This document shows positions 16,181-25,125 of a stretch of DNA of 64,000 bases, one piece after another. The stretch's first letter is position 1; each line of letters begins with the position of its first letter. The stretch covers positions 868,001 to 932,000 of the forward strand of contig NZ_JBKIII010000002.1 in assembly GCF_046557615.1 (NCBI RefSeq), in the 5' to 3' direction. The DNA is from Haloferax sp046557615 (lineage in GTDB: Archaea > Halobacteriota > Halobacteria > Halobacteriales > Haloferacaceae). Below the pieces are notes generated by a model, which saw nothing but the letters and a program-made list of their open reading frames with translations, had not been told where the DNA came from and did not search any database. Made by a program: the position numbers and the translations under genes.

Positions 16181-16891
16181 TTAGCTCAGGCGTTCGAGTC
16201 TGTCGCGGACATCGGCGAGCGCGTCGAGGTCGTCTTCGGTGAGATAGGTGTACAAGCCGTTGGCGGCCGCAACGAGTGATTCCGACTCTTCGAGTGGAAG
16301 TGCGCCTTCGAGTGCCTCGGCGCGTTTGACGTGGGTTGCGAGCGATTCTACGGTGTGTCGTGCTTCAGTATCGGGATGCGAGTCGAGCCACGTCGAAAGA
16401 TTTCGGCGGTAGCGTTCGACTCCCTGCGCGTACGCGAGTCCGCGAGCATCGACCATCGAGGACGGAACGTCCTTGGGTTCGGGTCGGGTGCCCGACTTTG
16501 CCCCGCGAATCAGCGAGAGGACGTAGAACTCTTCGTCGTCGGTCGGTCGGTTCGACCGGGCAAACACATCGACTGCGTGGAGTAGTTCGTACGCGACGAG
16601 CGACGTATCGTCCAGTGGAAGGAGTTCGCCACCGTGGATGAAGCCGAGCGAGCGAACGTACTCCCGCAGGTCAGACTTCAAATCCGGTGCCGCGGCACGA
16701 ATCGACTCGTTGGCGACAGTCGTCTGGTGCGGCGCCAGGTCGAGGGTGGCTTGCGAGGCAGTATGCGTCGCTCGCTCGCCGATACCGACGCTTCGCATGC
16801 TTCCACATGCCGGACACGAGACGCTCCCTGTCTCGTAGTACGACCACTGGTTTCCGCACGATTTGCACTCCCGTTCGCCTCGAATCTCCAT
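16181..16891 (-). CDS. Zinc-ribbon protein with helical C-terminal domain, haloarchaeal hypothetical
   Basis: A 236-residue protein starting with a TFIIB-like zinc ribbon (CKSCGNQW at 10-17, CPACGS at 26-31) followed by about 190 residues of predicted helix (VANESIRAAAPDLKSDLREYVRSLGFIHGGELL..., ending DLDALADVRDRLERLS). No known enzymatic motif is present. The same-strand gene at 15900 follows 41 bp downstream, so the two small zinc proteins may form an operon. Function unknown. Confidence 0.75.
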   Translation of the reverse strand: MEIRGERECKSCGNQWSYYETGSVSCPACGSMRSVGIGERATHTASQATLDLAPHQTTVANESIRAAAPDLKSDLREYVRSLGFIHGGELLPLDDTSLVAYELLHAVDVFARSNRPTDDEEFYVLSLIRGAKSGTRPEPKDVPSSMVDARGLAYAQGVERYRRNLSTWLDSHPDTEARHTVESLATHVKRAEALEGALPLEESESLVAAANGLYTYLTEDDLDALADVRDRLERLS

Positions 16892-17040
16892 ACCTCCTCT
16901 TTTCCGTCACGGCGCAAAAGCCCGGCGACACTGGGGGCACACAAGGTGTGAATCCCGCCCGTGAGAATTAGCGACAGAAAAAATGTTGCCGAGCTAACAA
17001 AAGTCCAGAAGACTACATACTTTCGTGTGTGAGTTTGGGT

Positions 17041-17187
17041 ATGCGAAGTGAATCAGAAGTCCGCGAGCAGTACGAGTTTCTCAAAGAAGAACTCGAATCC
17101 GAAGACATGCGCCACGAGGGCGTTCGGAAGCTTCTGACGCATTACAAACGGGCACTCGGATGGGTACTCGAAGAAGAGCATATGTAG
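17041..17187 (+). CDS. Very small helical protein (48 aa), haloarchaeal conserved
   Basis: MRSESEVREQYEFLKEELESEDMRHEG... ending GWVLEEEHM, 48 residues, strongly acidic and helical. A TATA-like TACATACT at 17014-17021 lies 20-27 bp before the ATG, supporting a leaderless message. Similar short proteins with the same N-terminus occur across haloarchaea, as far as I recall. Role unknown. Confidence 0.7.
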   Translation: MRSESEVREQYEFLKEELESEDMRHEGVRKLLTHYKRALGWVLEEEHM

Positions 17188-17277
17188 TCGCTCGACGAGG
17201 ATATTCTCACTCTCTTCACTCGAAATAATTACCTTGCGAGAAATTTCGTCTTACTGTCAATCGTTGCCATTCGTCGT

Positions 17278-17286
17278 TATGTTTAA
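17278..17286 (+). promoter_or_regulatory. TATA-like element before two hairpins
   Basis: TTATGTTTAAG is a good haloarchaeal TATA sequence with no start codon at the expected distance; instead a perfect 10-bp hairpin begins about 25 bp downstream. It may drive the small RNA candidate. Confidence 0.4.
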
Positions 17287-17307
17287 GTGAAACCGAACGG
17301 TAGCGGA

Positions 17308-17392
17308 ATGTGACGCTTCGCTTTGGAGGGCCGAAGCGTCAGCGGGGACCAATTCAGGGCGGCACGCCGTGCCGGGTTTTTCCGGCACGGCC
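17308..17392 (+). ncRNA. Candidate small RNA of two strong hairpins
   Basis: Two perfect inverted repeats lie in tandem: TGACGCTTCG 17311-17320 with CGAAGCGTCA 17332-17341 (11-nt loop), and GCCGTGCCGG 17366-17375 with CCGGCACGGC 17382-17391 (6-nt loop GTTTTT). A TATA-like element sits 25-30 bp upstream. Alternatively these are terminators for the flanking genes, which converge here. No protein-coding frame crosses the interval. Confidence 0.4.
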
Positions 17393-17408
17393 TGCTTTCC
17401 TTTCTGTG

Positions 17409-17687
17409 CTACTCGATTTCCAGACCGGTAGCGCCGTCTGTGTCGCCTTCTTTCCATTCGAGTTCGAACTCGACGCTCCGTTCTTGAATCGCACCTGTCG
17501 CGTCGGTCTCGTGTTCGACTTTGACTTCGAACGTAACCCGCGCGGGAACCGATAGCGTACTCTCTTGGGTGCCTGCACGAAGCGTCAGTTCGCCAGTCTC
17601 TAACTTGTCGGCGACATCACGGAGGTAAGCGGCGACTGCGCTTCGGTCTTCCTTCAATTCGGTGCTGAACACAGTTTCTTCAGGCAT
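17409..17687 (-). CDS. amphi-Trp domain-containing protein
   Basis: A 92-residue protein matching the short amphi-Trp family: MPEETVFSTELKEDRSAVAAYLRDVADKLETGEL, beta strands, and an ending with a tryptophan in ELEWKEGD. Members are small haloarchaeal and bacterial proteins of unknown role, often in several copies. The ATG at 17687 gives the family start; the upstream in-frame ATG adds a cysteine-containing tail not expected. Confidence 0.8.
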   Translation of the reverse strand: MPEETVFSTELKEDRSAVAAYLRDVADKLETGELTLRAGTQESTLSVPARVTFEVKVEHETDATGAIQERSVEFELEWKEGDTDGATGLEIE

Positions 17688-17870
17688 ACCAGAACATACG
17701 TCGGGAGAGCACATAAGACAGTGGAGTCATCCATCGTCGGACATATCCAGCACTCGAAACAGTCAGCCCCTCCGATTAGTAACTTGTTCTACACAACCGG
17801 AAACAGTAATTTTTCCCGGTAATTGCCGCCATCTGCCCCGATTTCTCGAATCCATTGCGACATATTTATT

Positions 17871-17895
17871 TTAATCAGACAATAAGATACGACTC
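17871..17895 (+). promoter_or_regulatory. Promoter and possible operator of the padR-like gene
   Basis: CATATTTATTTTAATC carries the TATA box 25-32 bp before the ATG at 17906 (leaderless). TTATT (17876-17880) and AATAA (17891-17895) form an inverted repeat overlapping it, which could be an autoregulatory site; short AT-rich palindromes also arise by chance. Confidence 0.4.
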
Positions 17896-17905
17896 GACTT
17901 TACCG

Positions 17906-18193
17906 ATGTACGACCTGACAGGATTCCAGCGAGACCTACTGTACGTTATTGCCGGACTCGAAGAACCACACGGACTGGCAATCAAAGAAGAACTCGAAGC
18001 CTACTACGAGAAAGAGATTCACCACGGTCGTCTCTACCCCAACCTCGACACGCTCGTCGAGAAGGGCCTCGTGGACAAGGGACAGCGTGACCGCCGAACC
18101 AACTACTATACCCTGACTCGACGTGGGCGACGCGAAATCAAAGCGCGAAAAGACTGGGAAGCAGACTACATCCCAGAAGACTTCGAAGCGTAA
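17906..18193 (+). CDS. PadR-like transcriptional regulator
   Basis: A 95-residue winged-helix protein: LTGFQRDLLYVIAGLEEPHGLAIKEELE, then HHGRLYPNLDTLVEKGLVDKGQRDRRTNYYTLTRRGR, the wHTH and wing of PadR regulators, with a short C-terminal segment and no long dimerisation helix. Such short PadR proteins are common in haloarchaea. It converges with the AI-2E-family gene (2 bp between stops), so that gene is not obviously its target. Autoregulation is suggested by the palindrome at its promoter. Confidence 0.88.
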   Translation: MYDLTGFQRDLLYVIAGLEEPHGLAIKEELEAYYEKEIHHGRLYPNLDTLVEKGLVDKGQRDRRTNYYTLTRRGRREIKARKDWEADYIPEDFEA

Positions 18194-18195
18194 TC

Positions 18196-19446
18196 TCAGT
18201 CGTCGTCATCGCCCGACTCGGGCGACGAACGAGGGTCTCGGTTCTGACGCGGTACGTCAGACGATTCTGCGGTTTTCCCGTTTTCAGACGTGACTTCTTC
18301 TAGTTCTGTCTCCGGCGTCTTCTCGATGAAATACGATGGGTCGACAGTGTACGGCTGAATCGGCTTTCCGGCGATGAGTTCGGGGAGGACGAGTCGTGCG
18401 AAGTTCACCACCAACACGAGTATCATCGGCATGAGGAAGATGCCGTACCATCCGAAAAGGAGTGGACCGAAGGTGTACGCAATCATCACCGCGCCGGTGT
18501 GCAGTCCGCGCCCGGAAACGTATGGCCGAAGCACGAGGTCCGGAATCGTATCCACGATGACGAACGAGACAGCCGCAAAGAGGACGACGAACCAGAGTGC
18601 AGGTGGGTTGAACACCATCGTCTGGATGCCCATATAGGTCGCGATGGGAATGTAGACGAGTTTCATCCCGACGACCGGAATGAGGCTCGCAACGCCCGCG
18701 AGCAGTCCGATGAGAGCGGGCGCAGGGATTCGAACACCCATTGGCGCGATGATGTTCAACAGCGAGAACGCGATGACACCAATCGTCCCCGTGAGAATCG
18801 CGTTGAGGATGTTGCCGAAGAAGATGTGGTTGAAGTCGGTATCGACCGCACGCATGTAGGCTTCGAAGATGCCGCGGTCGTCGGCGAACATCGAGCGACC
18901 CCACCGCGAAAGACGGTGGTCGTCGCGGAGCAAGTAGAACGCAATCGCAATCATGACAAAGAGGTGGACCGCGCCGATGCCGAGGAAGGCGAGCGTACTC
19001 GTCGCAACGTCGAGCGAGTCGAACACCGACGACACCGTACTCGGCGTCAGAAGCGACTCGAAGTCGTAGGCTAAGAGCGCCTGCGGACTGGCGATACGAC
19101 TGAGAATGTCTGAGTTGATACCGTACGCCGTGAGGTCGATTGGCGTCTCAGCAGACGAATACTGGTCAACGTACTTCACTCCTTCTCGCAGTGCAATCGT
19201 CGCAGAGTAGACGACGAGCGAGAGCGCGGGGAGCGCAAGTGCGAACAATGCAACCGTGGCGGCGAGACTCGGCGGAGAGATTCGTCTCCTGAGGCGGCGG
19301 TAGATCGGCCGCGTCGCGTAGTAGATGAACAACCCGAACACGACCGTTCCGATAAAGGAGTAGACGACGTAGACGAGCGCACCAGCGAAGAGGGCGGCCA
19401 GTACCCACCACATCGCACGAGACCGGTCGATGTCGCGGAATGCCAT
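18196..19446 (-). CDS. AI-2E family transporter (DUF20/UPF0118)
   Basis: A 416-residue membrane protein with about eight transmembrane segments and the family pattern: two N-terminal helices, a long extracytoplasmic region (about 90-155), then a core with LIPVVGMKLVYIPIA and GRGLHTGAVMIAYTFGPLLFGWYGIFLMP. The C-terminal 50 residues are acidic and hydrophilic. Family members export small molecules or act as Na/H antiporters; the substrate here is unknown. The start at 19446 places a short charged leader before the first helix. Confidence 0.88.
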   Translation of the reverse strand: MAFRDIDRSRAMWWVLAALFAGALVYVVYSFIGTVVFGLFIYYATRPIYRRLRRRISPPSLAATVALFALALPALSLVVYSATIALREGVKYVDQYSSAETPIDLTAYGINSDILSRIASPQALLAYDFESLLTPSTVSSVFDSLDVATSTLAFLGIGAVHLFVMIAIAFYLLRDDHRLSRWGRSMFADDRGIFEAYMRAVDTDFNHIFFGNILNAILTGTIGVIAFSLLNIIAPMGVRIPAPALIGLLAGVASLIPVVGMKLVYIPIATYMGIQTMVFNPPALWFVVLFAAVSFVIVDTIPDLVLRPYVSGRGLHTGAVMIAYTFGPLLFGWYGIFLMPMILVLVVNFARLVLPELIAGKPIQPYTVDPSYFIEKTPETELEEVTSENGKTAESSDVPRQNRDPRSSPESGDDDD

Positions 19447-19629
19447 ACTATCACGGCGACAGGGAGATGAGAAAAAACTATCGCGAACCTAACAGATGTA
19501 TGACGCGCATTCATTCACGCCGAATCGCCCGCTTTGGCCGCAAATTTTCGCCCGACTGCGCCGTGGCACGGCAGAATCTACCCCATTGACAACGAATATC
19601 TTATCACATGGGTGTTCGTAGCGAGGCGC

Positions 19630-20982
19630 ATGGACCGAGAGACGGTGGTTCCCCGTGTCGAGACGTTACCCGGGCCGCGTGCCAAAGAGTGGGCCTCCTA
19701 CCACAAAGAACACGCAGCACCGAGTACCTACGTCTACGACTTCGTCTGGGATATCACAGAAGACGCCGAAGGCCCCTTCTGTACCGACGTGGATGGCAAC
19801 GTACTTCTCGATTTCACCAGCCACGTCGCGGCCGCACCACTCGGCTACAACAACTCGAAGATTCTGGAGCCGATGGCGGAGTTCGACCTGGTTGATCCCA
19901 CCAAAATCGCTGGCCAAGACTTCTTCGTGAGCGACGGGTCCGCTCCCGGTGAGGAGCAGTTCCCTGGCCCTGCCACCCTCATGGACCGACTCACCGACCT
20001 CACGAGTCACTACGGGATGGACACCGTGTTCCTCTCGAACTCCGGGGCTGAAGCCGTCGAGAACGCCATCAAAATCTGCTACGACAACTCTGACGGCGCG
20101 AAGTACGGAATTACGTTCGAAGGCGCGTTCCACGGGCGAACATTAGGCGCACTCTCGCTCAATCGCTCGAAGTCCGTCTACCGGCGCAACTACCCCGAGA
20201 TTTCGGGAATTACCGACGTGCCGTTCTGCGACGACAGAACGTGTTCGCCCGAGACGTGTTCGTGTGGCTTCTTTTCGGACCCCGAATCGGCAGCGTCGAA
20301 ACTCCGCAAGAAACTCGACCCAAAGCGCGGCCACATCGACGCCGAGGAAGTGTCCTACGTCATCGTCGAACCGATTCAGGGCGAAGGCGGCTACCGATTC
20401 CCTTCAGACGCGTTCGCCGACGAACTCGCCGCCGTCGTCGAGGACTTCGACCTGACGCTCATCGCCGACGAGATTCAGACGGGTGTGGGCCGAACCGGCG
20501 AGATGTGGGGTTCAGACCACTACCCGATGGAACCAGACGTCATCAGCGCCGCAAAAGGCCTTCGCGTCGGCGCAACCATCTCGAAGAAAGATATCTTCCC
20601 AGAAGAGACGGGCCGTATCTCGTCAACGTGGGGAGCAGGAGACATCATTTCCTCGATGCAAGGCGTCCTGACGCTCGATGCAATCGAGGAGTACGACCTG
20701 CTCGACAACGCCGTCGTCCGCGGTCGGCAGTTCAAAGAGACGATTCGGGACAGCGCGCCCGAGACAGTCGTCGATGTCCGCGGCAAAGGGCTCCTGCTCG
20801 CAGTCGAATTCGACACACACGAGCGCCGAAACGCCGTCCACGACGAAGCGTTCAAACGCGGACTACTCACGCTCGGCTGCGGCTACAAGGTTCTCCGGAT
20901 TCTGCCGCCACTCGACGTGACCGAGCGCGAAATCGACCTCGGTGCGAACATGCTCCTCGACGCTATCGAGGACGTGTCCTAA
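19630..20982 (+). CDS. Class III (omega) aminotransferase
   Basis: A 450-residue PLP enzyme of the 4-aminobutyrate/acetylornithine aminotransferase class. SNSGAEAVE (136-144) binds the cofactor phosphate, ADEIQTGVGRTG (279-290) contains the PLP-ring aspartate, and K309 in SAAKGLRVGA is the Schiff-base lysine. An insertion at 198-214 holds four cysteines (C200, C205, C210, C212), unusual for haloarchaea and suggestive of metal binding. The amino donor is not evident from neighbours; fen follows on the opposite strand immediately. ATG at 19630 is preferred; the open frame upstream to 19534 lacks family similarity. Confidence 0.88.
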   Translation: MDRETVVPRVETLPGPRAKEWASYHKEHAAPSTYVYDFVWDITEDAEGPFCTDVDGNVLLDFTSHVAAAPLGYNNSKILEPMAEFDLVDPTKIAGQDFFVSDGSAPGEEQFPGPATLMDRLTDLTSHYGMDTVFLSNSGAEAVENAIKICYDNSDGAKYGITFEGAFHGRTLGALSLNRSKSVYRRNYPEISGITDVPFCDDRTCSPETCSCGFFSDPESAASKLRKKLDPKRGHIDAEEVSYVIVEPIQGEGGYRFPSDAFADELAAVVEDFDLTLIADEIQTGVGRTGEMWGSDHYPMEPDVISAAKGLRVGATISKKDIFPEETGRISSTWGAGDIISSMQGVLTLDAIEEYDLLDNAVVRGRQFKETIRDSAPETVVDVRGKGLLLAVEFDTHERRNAVHDEAFKRGLLTLGCGYKVLRILPPLDVTEREIDLGANMLLDAIEDVS

Positions 20983-21963
20983 CTACGTCCAGCGGTCCAA
21001 CCCAGTCTGCGTCACCGACTCTTCGATACGCTCGAAGCCACGTTTCACTTCGTCGGCATCGACTTCCCACGTTTCGGTGACGTATTCGCGGGCGGCCGCA
21101 ACGTCGGGCGAGTAGTCCGAGTCGATATCGTAGTCGTCGGTGACCGGCGGGTCAACGAAGAACTCGCGCACGCGGTCCGCGTTGGGGATGTGTTCGCCAC
21201 GAGCCTCGAGGACGCCCCAGAGGTCGCCGTGTTCTTTGACTGCTTTGACGGCAGTCTTCGGGCCGACACCGGAGACGCCTTCGTTGAAGTCCGTCCCACA
21301 GAGCATCGCAATGTCGATGAGTTGCTCCCACGTGATGTCGTGTTTCTCCAGCGTTCCATCGAGGTCCATCAACTCTGGATTCCCTTTGCTCGTGAGTTGG
21401 CGAAGCGTGTAGGGTGCGCCGAAGAGGAGTGTGTCGTAGTCCTCGCTTCCCACGTAGTCGGCGTCGCCTTTCCGAGCCATGTAGGAGGCCTGCGCCTCGC
21501 CCTCTGCGGGGGCCTCGACCACCGGTACGTCGAGCAACGCGAGGAGTTCACGACTCGTCTCCTGAATCGTACTCGTGAGTCGCTGTGTACGGGCTTCCAT
21601 CCGGGCGGCCTCGACTGCGTCACCGGCTTCGCGGGCTTCTTCGAGGCGCTCTTCGGCCTTCTCGCGTTGTTCGCGGCGCTTTGCCACCTCGTCGTCTTTC
21701 ATGTCGGTGACCCCACCGTCGAAGACGAACACGGGTTGCAGGTCGTGTTCGAAGAACTTGGGCAGGCCTTGGACGATGCCGATGAGGTTGGCGACTTCCT
21801 CGCCCTCGCTCGTCGTGTACTTCTCACTGCTCGTCCACTTGACCGTCGTCGTCAGATATCGATAGAGCCAGTTGTGCGCATCGACGGCGACCACGCTCCC
21901 GGCCACGTCGTCGAAGGAAACCTCGCTCAGTGCGGCGAGGCTTCGAAGGTCTGCATTTCCCAT
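20983..21963 (-). CDS. fen: Flap endonuclease 1
   Basis: A 326-residue FEN1/XPG nuclease. N-terminal acidic residues around D28 (AVDAHNWLYRYL), the EAPAEGEAQASYMA motif with catalytic acids, DYVGSEDYDTLLFG, and the helix-hairpin-helix GVSGVGPKTAVKAV are all visible. The C-terminus QTGLDRWT is a PIP-box-like PCNA binding motif. It removes 5' flaps in Okazaki-fragment maturation and base-excision repair. The stop codon directly abuts the stop of the aminotransferase gene. Complete and of normal length. Confidence 0.96.
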   Translation of the reverse strand: MGNADLRSLAALSEVSFDDVAGSVVAVDAHNWLYRYLTTTVKWTSSEKYTTSEGEEVANLIGIVQGLPKFFEHDLQPVFVFDGGVTDMKDDEVAKRREQREKAEERLEEAREAGDAVEAARMEARTQRLTSTIQETSRELLALLDVPVVEAPAEGEAQASYMARKGDADYVGSEDYDTLLFGAPYTLRQLTSKGNPELMDLDGTLEKHDITWEQLIDIAMLCGTDFNEGVSGVGPKTAVKAVKEHGDLWGVLEARGEHIPNADRVREFFVDPPVTDDYDIDSDYSPDVAAAREYVTETWEVDADEVKRGFERIEESVTQTGLDRWT

Positions 21964-22017
21964 TGCGACGGGGTTCGCACGCCACGGATTTGAATCGCCC
22001 GAGTGTCGCGTCGTGGC

Positions 22018-22626
22018 CTACTCCTCAGCGACGAGCGGTGGGCCTGCGCCTTCACGAGCCGCTAAAAATGCGCGTTCGTCGTCGCCGAGGTCACGAACGC
22101 GATAGCGGTCCAGCCCGGATTGGTAGTCTTCTTTCGAAACGCTCGCTGGACGCGTTGCCGGGCGTTCTAAGACCAGTTCGGCGATGCCTGTCTCGCGCCC
22201 CGTGAATCCGAACCCCGCCTTGTGGCACGCCTCGTAGGCGAACGGATTGTTCGTCGCAATTCGGAGTCGTTTGTAACTGTGGTCGGCGGCTTCGTCGGCG
22301 AATCGTTCGAGGAGTCTCGGCCCAAGTCCTTCCCCTCGCCGGTCACGTCGAACCGTGATGTAGCGAATCCAAAGTGTGTCGGAATCCGTGCGGTCCTCGT
22401 TGAACGCAACAGCCGCGAGTACGTCGTCTCGGGGTTCGCCGATGTGTTCCGGGCCGTCTGCGGGTGGCGGCCGCTCGTCGGTGAGTGGCGGCAGTGGCGC
22501 ATCCGAGTCGCGGAGGATGGCCTTCCCCGTCTTCGTCGTGATGAACTTCCCGGCGTAGGTAAATCGCCGGTAGTCGAGGCGAAGTCGCGGGCCGTCGGTT
22601 TGCCACCCCAGCACTGCGAACTCCAT
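22018..22626 (-). CDS. GNAT family N-acetyltransferase
   Basis: A 202-residue protein whose central part holds the GNAT acetyl-CoA motif: LWIRYITVRRDRRGEGLGPRLLERFADEA (around 88-116), followed by ATNNPFAYEACHKAGFGF. N-terminal 60 residues (GWQTDGPRLRLDYRRFTYAGKFITTKTGKA) and a C-terminal extension are haloarchaeal additions. Substrate unknown. The ATG at 22626 is chosen since the upstream in-frame stretch is arginine-rich. It is divergent from the methyltransferase (59 bp). Confidence 0.82.
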   Translation of the reverse strand: MEFAVLGWQTDGPRLRLDYRRFTYAGKFITTKTGKAILRDSDAPLPPLTDERPPPADGPEHIGEPRDDVLAAVAFNEDRTDSDTLWIRYITVRRDRRGEGLGPRLLERFADEAADHSYKRLRIATNNPFAYEACHKAGFGFTGRETGIAELVLERPATRPASVSKEDYQSGLDRYRVRDLGDDERAFLAAREGAGPPLVAEE

Positions 22627-22685
22627 ATCTGGGCGAACGAGGGCGACGCGCAAGAACCTTCCCTGACGGGTTGGAGAAGATACCC

Positions 22686-23267
22686 ATGCACGGCGCTGGC
22701 GACGTTCGATTCTTCGACCGGTTCGCACCACTCTATGACATCGTGATGCCACCCGCAGAGAGCGAGGCACTCTCGGCAGGACTCGCCCGCGCCGACGTGG
22801 AACTCGACCGCGTCATCGACATCGGCGGCGGGTCCGGACGCGCGACACTGGCGCTTCCCGTCTCCGACCCACTCGTCTTCGACCAGTCGGCGGGAATGCT
22901 CAGTCGAGCGTCGAATCGAGGTCTCGACTGCGTACAGGGAGACGCGCGTTCGCTCCCTTTCTCGGACGAGTCTATCGACGCCGTGACCGTCGTCGATGCC
23001 TTCCACCACATGCCGAATCAGCGCACCGTCACCGACGAAGTCGTCCGCGTCCTCAAACCAGGTGGCGTGTTCGTCGTTCAAGAGTTCAACCCCAAGACAG
23101 TCCGCGGTCGGGGTCTCGAACTGGCCGAGAAACTGGTCGGGTTCGGGTCGGCGTTTTCGACACCACGCGAACTCACGCGTTTCCTCGAACAGTTCGAGTT
23201 AGAGACCGAAGTCGTCGAAGATGGATTCGAATTCACGGTCGTAGCGAAAAAACGGGAGAGCCATTAG
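22686..23267 (+). CDS. Class I SAM-dependent methyltransferase
   Basis: A 193-residue protein with SAM motif I VIDIGGGSGRATLAL (43-57), motif II DQSAGML, and the post-motif LPFSDESIDAVTVVDAFHHM characteristic of the UbiE/Coq5-like small-molecule methyltransferases, which here are short. Substrate unknown. The DUF3054 gene starts 21 bp downstream on the same strand and is probably co-transcribed. Confidence 0.88.
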   Translation: MHGAGDVRFFDRFAPLYDIVMPPAESEALSAGLARADVELDRVIDIGGGSGRATLALPVSDPLVFDQSAGMLSRASNRGLDCVQGDARSLPFSDESIDAVTVVDAFHHMPNQRTVTDEVVRVLKPGGVFVVQEFNPKTVRGRGLELAEKLVGFGSAFSTPRELTRFLEQFELETEVVEDGFEFTVVAKKRESH

Positions 23268-23288
23268 GGGGGCGACGAATTTCGGAGT

Positions 23289-23705
23289 ATGGCAACTTCG
23301 ACGTCCTTCCTAGAGGAGCGACTCGATGCCGGGGCACTCCCGCTCGCAGTGGGTGACATCCTCGTCATCTTCCTCCTCGTGACCGTCGGCGTCATCAACC
23401 ACAACGGCGTCTCGTACCTCTCGACCGACCCCGCTGGCTGGGTACTGACCGCAGTTCCCTTCCTCGTCGCGTGGGCTATCGCCGCACCGCTCTTGGGTGC
23501 CTACTCGCCCGGTGCTGCCGAGTCCGCGAAATCGGCAGTCCCGCTCGGAATTCGGTCGTGGTTGGTGGCCGCCATCCTCGGCGGTATCATTCGCTGGACG
23601 CCCCTGTTCGAAGGCGGTGCCGACCCGGTGTTCATCGTCGTGATGCTCGTCCTCGGGTCGCTCGCGCTCGGTGTCTGGCGAACGGTGTACTTCCGTCTCG
23701 TCTGA
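23289..23705 (+). CDS. DUF3054 family membrane protein
   Basis: A 138-residue protein with four hydrophobic segments (roughly 18-40, 50-68, 85-103 and 112-131). It matches the DUF3054 family (LPLAVGDILVIFLLVTVGVINHNG...; GAYSPGA; IIRWTPLFEGG). No function is known. It follows the methyltransferase gene closely. Confidence 0.85.
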   Translation: MATSTSFLEERLDAGALPLAVGDILVIFLLVTVGVINHNGVSYLSTDPAGWVLTAVPFLVAWAIAAPLLGAYSPGAAESAKSAVPLGIRSWLVAAILGGIIRWTPLFEGGADPVFIVVMLVLGSLALGVWRTVYFRLV

Positions 23706-23744
23706 GAATCCGAATCGAATTTTCGAACTCGCCACGCACCCTGC

Positions 23745-25085
23745 TCAGGCAGGGGCTGGCTTTCTTCGCAACAATACGGCGCTGAGCAGTGCGCCCGTCA
23801 GGCCGAACCCAGCGACGACGTAGAAGAGGTCGTTCGGCGTACCGACACTGAGGACGTAGCCTGCGATGGCACCACCGAGTGCGCCGACGCCGAACACGCC
23901 GAGGTAGGTAAAGCCGTAGGAGAGACCACGGTAGCCCGCAGGCGTGTACTCCGCAACCGTCGCTTGGTACAGTGGCTGGATGAGAAAGAGGAAGAACCCG
24001 AGGAGTGCGCAGATGACGAGCAGTGGGACGACGCCGAGTTGCGCCACCGGAATGAAGGCCACGGCGATGACCGCCAGCGACCCGAATCCGATGAAGAGAC
24101 CGCGCTCTGTCCGGATGTGGTCGGTGAGTTTGCCGCCGACGTACTGCCCGAAGACACCAACCGTCAGCAGTCCAGCGTAGACGTAGAGTTCGATATCGAG
24201 CGTGGGTGCGTTCGAGGAGTCACCGGGGACGAGCGACGCGGGCAGGAACTCCGAGATGGGAACGGGTTCGATGCCGAGGACGCCGCCGATGAGGTCAGGA
24301 AGGAACGTCGTGACGCCGCGGTAGTACAACCCGGAACACATCACGAGGAAGAACACGACTGCGAACCCACCGAGGAAGAGATGCTTGGACTGGGTGACGA
24401 ACTCACCGAACGAGGAGACACCCGGGGAGGCGTCGTCTCCGTCACCGCCGTCGGCAGTTGCGACGGCCGCCTGTTCTTCGAAATCAGCGCGAGTCGCAAC
24501 GAGAGCCGCGACGAATGCAGGAATGGCGAGGACGCCAGCGACGACGTGCCAGTCGAAAAAGAGCAACAAGAGTGCCGTGACGAAGGGGCCGAAGCCGATG
24601 CCGATGTTGCCCGCGATGCCGTGGTACGCAAATCCGGTGCCGCGTTCTTCCACGCCGGTGCTGATGAGTCGAAGCCCTGCGGGGTGGTAGACACTCGCGG
24701 CGATACCCCAAATAACGAGCGCGAGCGCGACGACGGTGAGGTTTGGTGCAATCGCTAGCAAGCCGAACGCGCCAGCCATCCCGAGTAAGCACCCGACGAT
24801 GAGGCGTTTCGAGCCGAGTCGGTCGACGAGAATCCCACCGGGGAGTGCCCCCAGTCCGAACAGCGCAAAGCCGAGTCCCGTCATCACCCCGAGAGATGCC
24901 GTCGTGACGGCGACAGACGAGAAACCGAGGCTGATGCTGGTGTACTCACGAAGCCAAATGGCGACGAAGATAGGGATGGACAGTTCGTAGGTGTGAACCA
25001 TCCCGTGGGCGAGCATCACCAGTGAGACGATATCGCGGTCGTTTCGGTTCACATGCGCTCGCACGACACGAGTACGGATAACCAT
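23745..25085 (-). CDS. MFS transporter
   Basis: A 446-residue major facilitator with twelve hydrophobic segments in two halves separated by a hydrophilic loop (about 195-235, Gly/Asp-rich). MFS motif A appears as GGILVDRLGSKRLIVG between helices 2 and 3. The opening HGMVHTYELSIPIFVAIW resembles fosmidomycin-resistance-type (Fsr) MFS proteins, so drug or small-molecule efflux is possible, but not shown. ATG at 25085 is listed; a GTG at 25052 (VNRNDRDIVSL) is an equally good start. Upstream is a promoter with an 11-bp tandem repeat. Confidence 0.88.
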   Translation of the reverse strand: MVIRTRVVRAHVNRNDRDIVSLVMLAHGMVHTYELSIPIFVAIWLREYTSISLGFSSVAVTTASLGVMTGLGFALFGLGALPGGILVDRLGSKRLIVGCLLGMAGAFGLLAIAPNLTVVALALVIWGIAASVYHPAGLRLISTGVEERGTGFAYHGIAGNIGIGFGPFVTALLLLFFDWHVVAGVLAIPAFVAALVATRADFEEQAAVATADGGDGDDASPGVSSFGEFVTQSKHLFLGGFAVVFFLVMCSGLYYRGVTTFLPDLIGGVLGIEPVPISEFLPASLVPGDSSNAPTLDIELYVYAGLLTVGVFGQYVGGKLTDHIRTERGLFIGFGSLAVIAVAFIPVAQLGVVPLLVICALLGFFLFLIQPLYQATVAEYTPAGYRGLSYGFTYLGVFGVGALGGAIAGYVLSVGTPNDLFYVVAGFGLTGALLSAVLLRRKPAPA

Positions 25086-25125
25086 GTGGAGTTGCGGCAG
25101 GCCGTGCCACGAGGGCGGTGCAGTT

